A stretch of DNA of 16,504 nucleotides from CAYSPU01 sp964432995 (GCA_964432995.1 CAYSPU010000126.1:1-16504), one strand, 5' to 3'; positions 1-8,327 are shown, numbered from the stretch's first letter. Numbers and translations are program-made. Notes: a model not told the origin generated them from the sequence alone.

Positions 1-18
1 GTCCGGCCCCGGCCGGAC
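1..18. repeat. GC-rich perfect inverted repeat at window edge
   Basis: Arms GTCCGGCC and GGCCGGAC separated by CC form a perfect palindromic hairpin. No T tract follows, so it is not a classical intrinsic terminator. It may be the tail of a terminator or repeat belonging to a gene left of the window; that cannot be judged from here. Confidence 0.4.
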
Positions 19-310
19 CGGCATCCTCCCCTCCGCGGCTCGGGCGACAGAGCCGCCCAATCGTGCGCGCCTCGAAACAGGCCTTTCACCGTAGCCTCCG
101 TTGTCGCTTGCCGGTTCACGGGTCGTCGGCCGCGACGGAGCATGTCATCGGCCGGCGGAATTCGCAGGTCCATATATCCCACCATCGCGCAACATCAGCA
201 AGCGAAAGACATCCGCCAGCCTTCGTTCCAAATCCTGCTTCCCTCAGCCCACGGTTTCTGATTCGCTCAAGCCCGACGAAGCCAATCCAGGAAAGGAGTG
301 AATTCTGCCT
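19..310. other. Gene-free leader upstream of the DUF1080 gene
   Basis: No convincing gene is seen on either strand; the open frames here show no recognisable protein motif. The only clear signal is a purine-rich ribosome binding site, AGGAAAGGAG at 289-298, which lies 12 bases before the ATG at 311 and fixes that start. I could not identify a convincing sigma70 promoter. Confidence 0.5.
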
Positions 311-1060
311 ATGACTGCGTTCCTGTTCCGCGATCAGCCGGCGACGGCGTGGGGCTCGACCCAGGCGCGACCCCGCCGGTCGCACCTGCCGCTGCGCGTG
401 CTCGTCGCCGCCCTCGGCCCCCTTCTGGCCTGCGGCGCATTGCACGCGGCCGACGTCCCGAAAACCAACGCCCCGCCGGTCACTTTGCCCGCGGATGGCA
501 AGAGCCTCTTTGACGGCAAGACACTTGCCGGCTGGAAGATCACTCCGTTCGGCGGCCACGGAGAGATCGAGGTCAAGGACGGCCAACTGATGCTCCCCAT
601 GGGCGCCATGTTGACTGGTGTCACCTACACCAATCCACTGCCCAAGATCGATTACGAGGTCTCCCTCGAAGCCCAGAGGGTCAACGGCAGCGATTTCTTC
701 TGTGGCCTGACCGTGCCGGTCAACGACTCCCACTGCAGCCTGATCCTCGGTGGTTGGGGCGGAGGCGTCGTCGGAATCTCCAGCCTCGACGGCTACGACG
801 CCTCGGAGAACGAGACTACGAAGTTCCTGAGCTTCGAAAAGGGACGCTGGTATGCCATCCGGTTGCGCGTGACCAAAGCCAAGCTCGAGGCGTGGGTCGA
901 TCAGGACCAGGTGGTGAATGTCGCCCTGGAAGGACGCCGGGTCTCGCTGCGTTCGGGCGAGATCGAGCAGTCTGTCCCCTTCGGGATCGCGACTTACCAG
1001 ACCACCGGGGCGCTGCGGAACATCCGCATCCGGCCCGTGACCGGCCCCGTAAAGCCCTGA
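311..1060 (+). CDS. Secreted DUF1080 (3-keto-disaccharide hydrolase domain) protein
   Basis: A 249-residue protein of the DUF1080 family, also called 3-keto-disaccharide hydrolase (PF06439), a concanavalin-like beta-sandwich fold. Residues 1-47 form an export signal: basic residues around 22-29, a hydrophobic stretch LVAALGPLLACGAL, and a likely cleavage after HA. The domain opens with the hallmark LFDGKTLAGWK near residue 63, followed by a typical GEIEVKDGQLML strand, and ends with a RNIRIRPV strand. Start chosen at 311 because of the ribosome binding site at 289-298. Members of this family cleave glycosides oxidised at C3 of the sugar; that substrate is family knowledge, not shown here. It leads a probable operon, with the DapA-family gene beginning 41 bp after its stop. 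Family assignment is firm; the exact substrate is unknown. Confidence 0.9.
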   Translation: MTAFLFRDQPATAWGSTQARPRRSHLPLRVLVAALGPLLACGALHAADVPKTNAPPVTLPADGKSLFDGKTLAGWKITPFGGHGEIEVKDGQLMLPMGAMLTGVTYTNPLPKIDYEVSLEAQRVNGSDFFCGLTVPVNDSHCSLILGGWGGGVVGISSLDGYDASENETTKFLSFEKGRWYAIRLRVTKAKLEAWVDQDQVVNVALEGRRVSLRSGEIEQSVPFGIATYQTTGALRNIRIRPVTGPVKP

Positions 1061-1101
1061 AGCCGCCCACGGCGCCCGATGACCTGAGTCTGGTGGAGAT
1101 C

Positions 1102-2145
1102 ATGCACCCCACCGCCCCGAGACGAGCCCTGCGCGAGCGCCTTTTCCTCGAGCCGATCCCGCTCCTTTGGTGCCCTCTCCTTGTCCACTACGACCGCGAC
1201 GGCAACCTGGACCAGGCTCGCATCGGCGCCCACCTCGCCTCCCTCGCCAATTGGGTCGGCGGCCTCCTGGTCATGGGATCCACCGGTGATGGCTGGGAGC
1301 TGACGGCCGCCGAACGACAGTGTTACCTGGAAATCCTCCTCGAACAGACGGCGCCCCTCGCCATGCGCACAATGGTCGGCGTGCTTCTCGAAGACGCCGA
1401 CGGCACCCGCCGCACCCTCGCGGCGACCGTCGATTGGCTGGCACAACAAGGCGGCGCCGGCGACCTCGTCGAACGCCTCGTCCGCCGGAAGATCTGCGGC
1501 TTTGCGGTCTGCCCGCCCACCGGCCGGCGCCTCACCCAGGCGCAGATCGGGGCCGGCCTCGAATCCGTGTTCGCCCTCGGCTATCCCACCGCTCTCTACC
1601 AACTCCCCCAAGTAACGGGCAACGAGATGGGCCCCGACCTCCTCGTCCAACTGGCCGAGCGCCACCCCCACTTCGTCGCCTACAAGGACACCAGTGGCGG
1701 CGACCGGTTCGCGCTGGCTCCCGATCGCCCGGCGGACGTCGTCCTCCTCCGTGGCGCAGACGGCGATTACGTGCGCTGGCTGAAGCAGACCGGCGGTCCG
1801 TATGACGGTCTGCTCATCGGAAGCGCCAATTGCTTTCCGGAGGAGATCCACCGGATCCTGCGCGACGCCCAGCGGGGCCGGCTCGAGGAAGCGCGCCGCC
1901 GCACCGACCGATTACTCTCCACGGTCGAGACGGTCATGAGGCTGACGTGCCCCCTCCCCGTCGGTAACCGCTTCTCCAATCCCAACAAGGCTATCGACCA
2001 CTACCGGGCCTTTGGCGCGCGCGCCGCCGAGGTCAAGCCCCCCACCGTGCACGGAGGCGCGCGTCTGCCTCAGGACGCCATCGCCCGGACGGGCGAGATC
2101 CTGCGCCGGGCGGAACTGCTGCCCGCGAAAGGCTATTTGGAGTAG
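1102..2145 (+). CDS. DapA/dihydrodipicolinate synthase family aldolase or lyase
   Basis: A 347-residue class I aldolase-type TIM barrel of the DHDPS/N-acetylneuraminate lyase superfamily, longer than the usual 290-300. The pyruvate-binding loop is present as GSTGDGWELT (residues 59-68, equivalent to the GTTGE motif). The Schiff-base lysine is K195 in VAYKDTSG, and Y166 in ALYQLPQ fits the catalytic tyrosine 29 residues earlier. No signal peptide is evident, so it should act in the cytoplasm. The frame is open much further upstream, but that part overlaps the DUF1080 gene and is a shadow; ATG 1102 has a purine-rich GGTGGAG at 1092-1098. True lysine biosynthesis is unlikely given the sugar neighbours; a keto-deoxy-sugar acid aldolase or lyase is more plausible, as inference. 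Nothing in the sequence names its substrate. Confidence 0.82.
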   Translation: MHPTAPRRALRERLFLEPIPLLWCPLLVHYDRDGNLDQARIGAHLASLANWVGGLLVMGSTGDGWELTAAERQCYLEILLEQTAPLAMRTMVGVLLEDADGTRRTLAATVDWLAQQGGAGDLVERLVRRKICGFAVCPPTGRRLTQAQIGAGLESVFALGYPTALYQLPQVTGNEMGPDLLVQLAERHPHFVAYKDTSGGDRFALAPDRPADVVLLRGADGDYVRWLKQTGGPYDGLLIGSANCFPEEIHRILRDAQRGRLEEARRRTDRLLSTVETVMRLTCPLPVGNRFSNPNKAIDHYRAFGARAAEVKPPTVHGGARLPQDAIARTGEILRRAELLPAKGYLE

Positions 2146-2202
2146 CCCGCACCAGTCGTGGAGAAGCTTCACCTATATCGCTCCAGGCGCCAGATCCCCC
2201 TT

Positions 2203-2255
2203 CCATGAATCCCCTTACCCATTCTGGGATGCTACTTCGCGTAAAAGGTAGGGCG
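2203..2255 (+). repeat. Dispersed repeat, copy 1 (plus orientation)
   Basis: A 53-base segment beginning CCATGAATCCCC and ending AAGGTAGGGCG matches the reverse complement of 5529-5581 at 47 of 53 positions. Weaker similarity extends leftward to about 2166 (GCTTCACCT and CTCCAG against GCTTCAACCT and TTCCAG in copy 2). To the right this copy runs into a degenerate GC-rich stretch instead of the clean palindromes seen by copy 2. It lies between the DapA-family gene and the HAD gene and appears non-coding, although short spurious proteins with YPFWD can be read through it. Confidence 0.85.
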
Positions 2256-2336
2256 ACCTCTCCGAGGGCGCCGCGAGATGCTGTGTCCGTGCACGAACCG
2301 CTGGTTCCGGGCGCGATGCGGATGACCTGAATTCTC

Positions 2337-3014
2337 GTGAAGACTACCCCCCATCACGCCGTCATCTTCGACATGGACGGTGTCCTGACGGACTCCGAGC
2401 CGCTGATCAACGCCGCCGCGGTCGCCATGTTCCGCGAGCTGGGTCTTGAGGTCGCCCCCGAGGACTTCCACCCGTTCATCGGCACGGGCGAGAATCGGTA
2501 CCTCGGGGGTGTGGCCGAGAAACACCGCTTTCCAGTCGACCTGCCCTCCGCCAAGCGGCGCACCTACGAGATCTACCTGGAATTCGTGCCGACGCGGCTG
2601 CGTGCGTTCCCGGGGGCGGTGGAACTGGTGCGTGCCTGTCGCCAAAACGGATGGCGCACCGCCCTCGCCTCGAGCGCGGACCGCATCAAAATCGACGCCA
2701 ATCTACTTCGTATCGGCCTCCCTCCCGAGGGCTGGGACGCCGTCGTCACCGGCGAAGACGTGGAACGGAAGAAACCCGCCCCCGACATCTTCCTGGCCGC
2801 CGCCAGCCGTCTGGGTGTGCCCCCCGGGTTCTGTGTGGTTGTCGAGGACGCCGTGAATGGGATCGAGGCGGCCAAGGCGGCGGGCATGCGGTGCGTGGCG
2901 GTGGCCCAGAGTTTCCCCGTGGAACGTCTCGCCCAGGCTGACCGAGTCCGCTCGACGATAGCGGACGTGCGACTGGCCGACCTCGCCGCCTCAGGGTCAG
3001 GCGTTAAGAGTTAA
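2337..3014 (+). CDS. HAD-superfamily phosphatase, beta-phosphoglucomutase-like
   Basis: A 225-residue haloacid dehalogenase-superfamily protein of the beta-phosphoglucomutase/phosphatase type with a helical cap. Motif I is FDMDGVLTDSE, with nucleophile D12 and acid/base D14; the cap region follows; motif II is the serine of ALASSADR; the conserved lysine is in ERKKPAPDIF; and motif IV is VVEDAVNGIEAAKAAGM. All catalytic elements are present. The start is GTG 2337: an in-frame TGA lies just upstream at 2328 and no other start precedes motif I, but the ribosome binding site is poor. It lies 191 bp after the DapA-family gene, with repeat copy 1 between, so co-transcription is possible but not certain. 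The likely role is dephosphorylation or isomerisation of a sugar phosphate in the cytoplasm. The convergent neighbour ends 116 bp away. Confidence 0.88.
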   Translation: MKTTPHHAVIFDMDGVLTDSEPLINAAAVAMFRELGLEVAPEDFHPFIGTGENRYLGGVAEKHRFPVDLPSAKRRTYEIYLEFVPTRLRAFPGAVELVRACRQNGWRTALASSADRIKIDANLLRIGLPPEGWDAVVTGEDVERKKPAPDIFLAAASRLGVPPGFCVVVEDAVNGIEAAKAAGMRCVAVAQSFPVERLAQADRVRSTIADVRLADLAASGSGVKS

Positions 3015-3130
3015 GTTTGGCTCTGCCACCGGCACCTGGTGGGACGGCCAGCAGGATGCCTTCAAGTGCCCGCGAACCTGATGCACCAATCCATCGTGAG
3101 ATTGTTCGGTTAGCGCCTGTCCCCGCGGCT

Positions 3131-4492
3131 TCAGAGCACCTGGGAAATCCCCGGCTGCGCCAGCGGATAACGGCCGGCAGCATCCGGGCGCACCGGCGGC
3201 GGCGAGTTGAGCGTGAGTTTCTCCAGTCCGGGAGCCAGCTCGACGTTCGACGCGAGCGCCTCGTCCCAGGTCAGGAGCCGGCCCGATTCCACCGCCATCC
3301 GTCCCATGATGCCGACCAGAATGCTCTTCGCCCCGCGCTCGGCTTCGTTGTAGGGCTTGTCCTCCCGGATCGCGTCGAAGAACAGATCCAGCTCGACCTG
3401 ATAGGAATTGGGTTCGGGCCCGCGATAACTCCAGACTTCCTCGGCCTTGGTCATGGATTGGGTCCGGTAGATGCGGGGTCGGGCGGCGGAGAGGCTTTCC
3501 ATGATCAACGCCGAGCCTTTCGTGCCGTGGGCGAAATCCGAGAAGATGTCGTAGCAATTGGCCACGTGACGACCCTGGGCGAACAACTTCGCCCCGTCGG
3601 CGAAGGTGTATTCGACCATATAGTGATCGAACAGTTGGTCCCCCTCCGTGCGCCCGCAGCGCCCGCCCATGCCCTGGGCGTCGACCGGCCAGGCGTCCTT
3701 GGCCCAGCAACAGACGTCCAGGTTGTGACAGAGCCAGTCGAGGAAGAAGCTGCCGTTGAGCCAGGTGAAGTTGTTGTAGTTGCGGATCTGATGGGCGAGG
3801 TCGGATTCTGCAGGCCGCTTGGGGTTGTAGCCGACTGGTCCGTGCATGCGGTAGGTGCGCAGCGTGATCAGGTCGCCGACGGCCCCCTCGTGGATCCTGC
3901 GGATGACCTCTTCGCGTGGCGGATCGTGTCGCCACATGAAGCCGACGGCCACCTTCAGGTTCTTTTCGCGCGCCAGTCGGGCAGTCTCGAACACGCGCCG
4001 CACGCCGGGCGCGTCCACGGCGAACGATTTCTCGAGAAACGCGTGCACCCCCTTCGCGACCGCATACTGGAAGTGGACCCAGCGGAACGCCGGCGGCGTG
4101 GCCAACAAGACCACTCCGCCCTTGCCCACCGCGTCGATCGCCTGCCGATATCCTTCCAAACCCAGGAAACAACGGTCGGGCGGCACGTCGATCTTGGGGG
4201 CCAACTTGGGGTCCTGCCGAAGCGAATTCAGACTGACCTGCAGCCGGTCGTCGAAGGCGTCCGCCATCGCCACCAGCCGGGTTGGGCCCTCGGTCGAAAG
4301 CGCCTGCGCCGCCGCCCCCGTGCCACGGCCGCCGCACCCCACCAGCGCGACGCGTATGGTGTTATCCTCGGCCGCATGCACGCCCGTCGACAATGCCGGC
4401 GCCAGCGCCGCCGTTGCCGCGGCACCCGCCGACACCTGGAGGAACCGGCGCCTCGTGGACGACGCACCGGAGAACGAAGTGTTCTGTTTCAT
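3131..4492 (-). CDS. Tat-exported Gfo/Idh/MocA family oxidoreductase
   Basis: A 453-residue NAD(P)-dependent dehydrogenase. The N-terminus carries a twin-arginine signal (STRRRFLQ at about 12-19, then an alanine-rich hydrophobic stretch to VHAAE), so it is probably exported folded with its cofactor. The Rossmann motif VALVGCGGRGTG starts near residue 49. The usual EKP loop reads EKS (FLEKSFAVD): the lysine is kept, the proline is not. The C-terminal substrate domain contains GDLITLRTYRMHGP and a CHNLD segment in the place of the conserved histidine/aspartate motif. Related enzymes oxidise sugars or glycosides, in some cases at C3. Its ATG follows the stop of the isomerase gene by only 3 bp, indicating one transcript and probably translational coupling; the Shine-Dalgarno is weak. 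Family is firm; substrate is unknown. Confidence 0.92.
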   Translation of the reverse strand: MKQNTSFSGASSTRRRFLQVSAGAAATAALAPALSTGVHAAEDNTIRVALVGCGGRGTGAAAQALSTEGPTRLVAMADAFDDRLQVSLNSLRQDPKLAPKIDVPPDRCFLGLEGYRQAIDAVGKGGVVLLATPPAFRWVHFQYAVAKGVHAFLEKSFAVDAPGVRRVFETARLAREKNLKVAVGFMWRHDPPREEVIRRIHEGAVGDLITLRTYRMHGPVGYNPKRPAESDLAHQIRNYNNFTWLNGSFFLDWLCHNLDVCCWAKDAWPVDAQGMGGRCGRTEGDQLFDHYMVEYTFADGAKLFAQGRHVANCYDIFSDFAHGTKGSALIMESLSAARPRIYRTQSMTKAEEVWSYRGPEPNSYQVELDLFFDAIREDKPYNEAERGAKSILVGIMGRMAVESGRLLTWDEALASNVELAPGLEKLTLNSPPPVRPDAAGRYPLAQPGISQVL

Positions 4493-4495
4493 AAC

Positions 4496-5543
4496 TCATC
4501 GATCCGCGCGCGGACTTGTCCGCAGTCTCCGAAGGTAATCCCGCGCCTTGGCCAGGGCCGACGCCATCGCGTCCGGTTCCGGATGGCCGTGCATGAACGG
4601 GTTGACATAGCCCCGATACCGGACCTGGGCCAGCGCCTCGATCCAGGGGGCGAAATCCGTTGGCCCGTGCCCTGGCAACTGCCCGATGCCCGGTGCGTTT
4701 TGCCAGGCGTAGAAAAAGAACAACTGCGGACCCGCGATGCGGATGGCCTCCTCCACCGAAGCGCGGGCTGCCTGCAGATGATACGGCGCCAGCGCAATCC
4801 CAAGTCGCGGCGACCGATTCAAATCAACAAAGGCCCGAAAGGAATCCAGGGAGTCAAGAAGGGCGTTCCCGTGGTTCTCGATGGCCAAGTACGAGTTGTG
4901 ACGCTCTGCCAACNNNNNNNNNNNNNNNNNNNNNNNNNNNNNNNNNNNNNNNNNNNNNNNNNNNNNNNNNNNNNNNNNNNNNNNNNNNNNNNNNNNNNNN
5001 NNNNNNGAGGAACGTCCGCATCCGGCCATTCAGCTCCTGCGGGGCACAGGGTCCCGCGCTCCCCTGGATCGCCACCCCGCCGCCAACTTTCCCCAGCAAC
5101 TCCGCATACTTCGCGTACCCGCCGACGTATGTGGAAAAGGCGAAGAGCTTCAGCTTGTGCCGCGTCAACAGGGCCGCCAAACCATCCGGCCCCAACCGCG
5201 TCGCCACGTCGTCGAGGTGCGGACAATTCTCGTAGGCGCACCAAATGTCCACCGCTTCGAAGCCGAGACCCGCGATCCGTTCGCAGGCCTTCTCGATCGA
5301 CAGCGAAGAGAACTGGATGGTGGACGTGGACAACCGCAGGCGCCAATCCGCCTCCGGCCCTCCCGCCGCGGATGCGATCGAGGGAATGGCCACACCGCCG
5401 ACGGCGCCAGCCGTTCGGCGCAGGAACGCTCTCCGGGACAGAGGCGCGGTGCGATCACAGGGTAGGTTACCCCGAAAACTGGTAGGGCGCGGCGTCCCCG
5501 CCGCGCCGCTCGGCGGGCTGGGACAGCCCGCCCTACCTTTCAT
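4496..5543 (-). CDS. Tat-exported TIM-barrel sugar isomerase/epimerase, interrupted by assembly gap
   Basis: An xylose-isomerase-like TIM-barrel protein. The 5' half carries a Tat signal (SRRAFLRR, then AGAVGGVAIPSIASA) and an N-terminal barrel with GFEAVDIW. The 3' half reads LAIENHG and runs to the stop at 4496-4498. Between them lie 93 N. As written, the two halves are in different frames across the gap; the true gap must be 2 modulo 3 long, and comparison with the usual spacing in such barrels suggests only about 8 residues are missing. The start is uncertain: the in-frame ATGs (5543, 5579, 5612) all lie in repeat DNA, and the alternative is CTG at 5441, four codons from the RR pair. First gene of a pair with the Gfo/Idh/MocA dehydrogenase. 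Members rearrange or eliminate sugars; the exact reaction is unknown. Confidence 0.8.
4914..5006. other. Assembly gap (93 N) inside the isomerase gene
   Basis: 93 undetermined bases. The flanking coding frames need a gap length of 2 modulo 3, so the number 93 cannot be right if the gene is intact. The amount of missing protein appears small. Confidence 0.97.
5481..5537. repeat. BIME-like element: two palindromes inside GGTAGGGC/GCCCTACC
   Basis: Two perfect 9-bp hairpins lie side by side: GGCGCGGCG/CGCCGCGCC with a TCCC loop (5486-5507) and GGCGGGCTG/CAGCCCGCC with a GGA loop (5512-5532). The whole is bounded by 8-base inverted repeats GGTAGGGC (5481-5488) and GCCCTACC (5530-5537). This is the architecture of REP/BIME elements mobilised by RAYT transposases; no such transposase is in the window. 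It sits in the divergent space between the isomerase and the GH116 gene, where promoters for both would be expected, and could affect transcript ends or stability. Confidence 0.85.
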
Positions 5544-5581
5544 GCGAAGTGGTATCCCAGAATGGGTAGAGGGATTCATGG
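5529..5581 (-). repeat. Dispersed repeat, copy 2 (minus orientation)
   Basis: The reverse complement matches 2203-2255 at 47 of 53 bases, so the two copies are inverted relative to each other about 3.3 kb apart. On its right, weaker similarity continues to about 5610. On its left it overlaps the BIME-like palindromes. Read on the minus strand it contains the ATGs at 5579 and 5543 that open the reading frame of the isomerase gene. Confidence 0.85.
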
Positions 5582-5726
5582 CCAGAATGGTCTGGAAGCA
5601 GGTTGAAGCCACGGTGCCCTTGAGTCTTCATGGCAGCAAGTACAAAGGCGCGGACTTGCACTGCGTCGGCATTTGACGCATAAAGCTGCCGTTTCAACCG
5701 AAGCACATCAGCCACAAGACCACACC

Positions 5727-8327
5727 ATGTCCAACTCTCCTCGCTGCCGCAGCCGCATGGACCGTCGCGAATTCCTAAAAGTTTCCGCCCTGGGCACTGG
5801 GGGGATGGTGGGCGCCGCCGCCCTGCCGGTCCAGGCGGCCGGCCGATCCGCCCCCGCGGCGCCTTCGTCCAAGCGCACCACCCGGGCTGCTTCCACGCGC
5901 CGGCGGTTCGCTGACGCGTATGAAGGCGACCACCTGAACCGCGTGGCGTTTCCCCTGGGCGGCATCGGCGCGGGCATGATTTGTCTCGAAGGCACCGGCG
6001 CGCTGTCGCACGTCTCCGTGCGTCACCGGCCGGAGGTCTTTCACGAGCCCTGCACCTTCGCCGCACTCGGCATTCAAGGTCAGCCCCGGGCGGCGCGCGT
6101 TCTCGAAGGCCCCGTTCCCGGGTGGAAGCTCTTTGGCGCCGCCGGCACCGGCAACGGCGCCAGCGGATCCTCCTTTGGCTTGCCGCGTTTCCGCACCGCC
6201 CGGTTCCAACCGCGGTTCCCCTTCGCCACCGTGACGCTCTCCGACCCCGACGTGCCGGTCGGCGTCGAACTCACCGCCTGGAGCCCGTTCGAACCCGGCG
6301 ACCCCGATAGCTCGAGCCTCCCCCTGGCGGCGCTCGAATACCGGTTCACCAACCTCACCAAAACGCCCCTTGAAGCCGTGTTCTCCTTCAATGCGCGCAA
6401 TTTCATGGGTGTCGGTGAAAACCCGAAGGCCGTCCGCGTGGTGCCCGGCGGATTCGTTCTCTGGGGTGGACCAGCCGACAATCGCCCGTGGGAAGAAGGC
6501 GCCTTTGCGGCGCTCATTGCTGAACCCGGCGCCAAGGTCAACGCCGCCTGGTTCCGCGGCGGCTGGTGGGACCCTCTCACCATGGCGTGGAAAGACGTGC
6601 AGGAAGCCGTCAGCCGGGAAGCGGGCCCCATCCAGGAAGGCGCGCACTCTCCCGGCGGCACCGTCTCCCTGGCCCTCCGCCTCGAGCCCAAGGCCTCCCG
6701 CACCGTCCGCCTGCAACTTGCCTGGTATGTTCCCAAGTCCAATCTGCGCATCGGGCGCGATCCGGCGGGCGCGCCGGCCCCGGGCACCTATCAGCCGCAT
6801 TACGCCGCACGCTTCAATTCCATCGAAGACCTGGCCCGCTACTGGACCCAGAACTACGGCCTGCTGCGCGAGAAGGCGACGCGTTTCTCGAACTGTTTCC
6901 ACGACACCACCCTCCCGCCGGAAGCGGTCGAGGCCGTCGCCGCCAATCTCACGATCCTCAAGTCCCCAACCGTGATGCGCCAGGCCGACGGCCGGCTCTG
7001 GTCCTGGGAAGGGTGCAGTGACAGCGCCGGCTGCTGCCACGGCTCCTGCACCCACGTCTGGAACTACGCCCAGGCCATCCCCCACCTCTTCCCCACCCTC
7101 GAACGGACCCTGCGCGAAACCGAGTTCGGCCCTTCCCAAAACGAGGCCGGCCACCAGCAGTTCCGCACCTCGCTCCCCATCCGTCCGGTCGAACACGATT
7201 TCCACGCCGCCGCCGACGGGCAGTTGGGCGGCATCATGAAGGTCCATCGCGAATGGCGCATCAGCGGCGACACCGAATGGCTGCGTGCTCTCTGGCCCAA
7301 GGTGCGGCGGAGCCTCGATTACTGCATCGAGACCTGGGACCCCAACCGCAAGGGCATACTCGAGGAACCCCACCATAACACCTACGACATCGAGTTCTGG
7401 GGACCGGACGGAATGTGCACCAGCTTCTACCTCGGCGCCCTCGCCGCCGCCGTCCGCATGGGCCGCGCCCTCGGCGATGACGTCAAAGCCTACGACGACC
7501 TTCTGGCCAAGGGCACCCAGCGGACCGAAACCGAGTTGTTCGACGGCGAGTACTTCATCCAAAAGATCGAGTGGAAGAACCTCCGCGCCGGCGATCCCAC
7601 CAAAGCCCAGAGCTTCTCGGGGGACTACTCGCCGGAAGCCCGCGCCTTGCTCGAGAAAGAAGGCCCCAAATACCAATACGGCAAAGGCTGCCTCGCCGAC
7701 GGCGTCCTGGGCTCCTGGATGGCGGCTGTCTGCGGCGTCGGCCAAGTCCTGCATCCCAACCGGGTTGTCAGCCATCTCCGCTCCGTCCACCGCTACAACC
7801 TCCGCACGGATCTCTCGGGACACTCCAACCCGCAGCGACCTGCCTTCGCCTGCGGCGCCGAGGGTGGCCTCTTGATCTGCACCTGGCCCAAGGGCGGACA
7901 ACTCTCGCTTCCGTTCGTCTACTCGGACGAGGTCTGGACGGGGATCGAATACCAAGTCGCTTCCCACCTCATGCTCCTCGGCCGGGTCCAGGAAGGCCTC
8001 GACATCGTCCGTGTCTGCCGCCAGCGCTACGATGGACGCATTCGCAATCCCTTCAACGAATACGAGTGCGGACACTGGTATGCCCGCGCCTTGTCCTCCT
8101 ACGCCATTCTCCAGGGGCTCAGCGGCGCCCGCTACGATGCCGTGGAGAAGGTCCTGTACCTCCAGCCCACGGTGAGCGGCGATTTCCGCGCCTTCCTCTC
8201 CACCGCCACCGGCTATGGCACGGTCGGCGTCCGCAAAGGCAAACCGTTCTTCCAACCCGCCGTCGGCCAGGTGGAAATCCGCGAGATCCGCTACACCCCC
8301 TGCTCCAAGAACGTCGGCAAGGCGTGA
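5727..8327 (+). CDS. Tat-exported GH116/DUF608 family glycosidase
   Basis: A protein of about 866 residues of the GBA2-type beta-glucosidase family (DUF608, GH116). A Tat signal is clear: MDRREFLKVSALGTGGM then AAALPVQA. The beta-sandwich N-terminal domain starts near AFPLGGIGAGM, and the (alpha/alpha)6 catalytic barrel follows. E428 in LWSWEGC fits the nucleophile position, D554 in HNTYDIEF the acid/base, and E778/R787 in NEYECGHWYAR fit the conserved substrate-binding Glu-Arg pair nine residues apart, as I recall from the Thermoanaerobacterium GH116 enzyme. Start chosen at ATG 5727; ATG 5757 (MDRREF) is an equal alternative, and neither has a good ribosome binding site. Divergent from the isomerase gene. 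It probably releases sugar from a beta-glycoside in the periplasm; the aglycone is unknown. A very long antisense frame opposite it is a composition artefact. Confidence 0.88.
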   Translation: MSNSPRCRSRMDRREFLKVSALGTGGMVGAAALPVQAAGRSAPAAPSSKRTTRAASTRRRFADAYEGDHLNRVAFPLGGIGAGMICLEGTGALSHVSVRHRPEVFHEPCTFAALGIQGQPRAARVLEGPVPGWKLFGAAGTGNGASGSSFGLPRFRTARFQPRFPFATVTLSDPDVPVGVELTAWSPFEPGDPDSSSLPLAALEYRFTNLTKTPLEAVFSFNARNFMGVGENPKAVRVVPGGFVLWGGPADNRPWEEGAFAALIAEPGAKVNAAWFRGGWWDPLTMAWKDVQEAVSREAGPIQEGAHSPGGTVSLALRLEPKASRTVRLQLAWYVPKSNLRIGRDPAGAPAPGTYQPHYAARFNSIEDLARYWTQNYGLLREKATRFSNCFHDTTLPPEAVEAVAANLTILKSPTVMRQADGRLWSWEGCSDSAGCCHGSCTHVWNYAQAIPHLFPTLERTLRETEFGPSQNEAGHQQFRTSLPIRPVEHDFHAAADGQLGGIMKVHREWRISGDTEWLRALWPKVRRSLDYCIETWDPNRKGILEEPHHNTYDIEFWGPDGMCTSFYLGALAAAVRMGRALGDDVKAYDDLLAKGTQRTETELFDGEYFIQKIEWKNLRAGDPTKAQSFSGDYSPEARALLEKEGPKYQYGKGCLADGVLGSWMAAVCGVGQVLHPNRVVSHLRSVHRYNLRTDLSGHSNPQRPAFACGAEGGLLICTWPKGGQLSLPFVYSDEVWTGIEYQVASHLMLLGRVQEGLDIVRVCRQRYDGRIRNPFNEYECGHWYARALSSYAILQGLSGARYDAVEKVLYLQPTVSGDFRAFLSTATGYGTVGVRKGKPFFQPAVGQVEIREIRYTPCSKNVGKA

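Noticed and set aside
754..1101. Upstream extension of the DapA-family frame
   Set aside because: It is an arginine/proline-rich shadow of the DUF1080 gene; barrel homology begins only after ATG 1102.
3026..3042. Possible terminator between convergent genes (CCACC/GGTGG)
   Set aside because: Only 5 bp of stem, no U tract on either strand.
3017..5485. 822-codon plus-strand frame opposite the dehydrogenase and isomerase
   Set aside because: It crosses the N gap and shows no recognisable protein; the minus-strand genes have clear family motifs.
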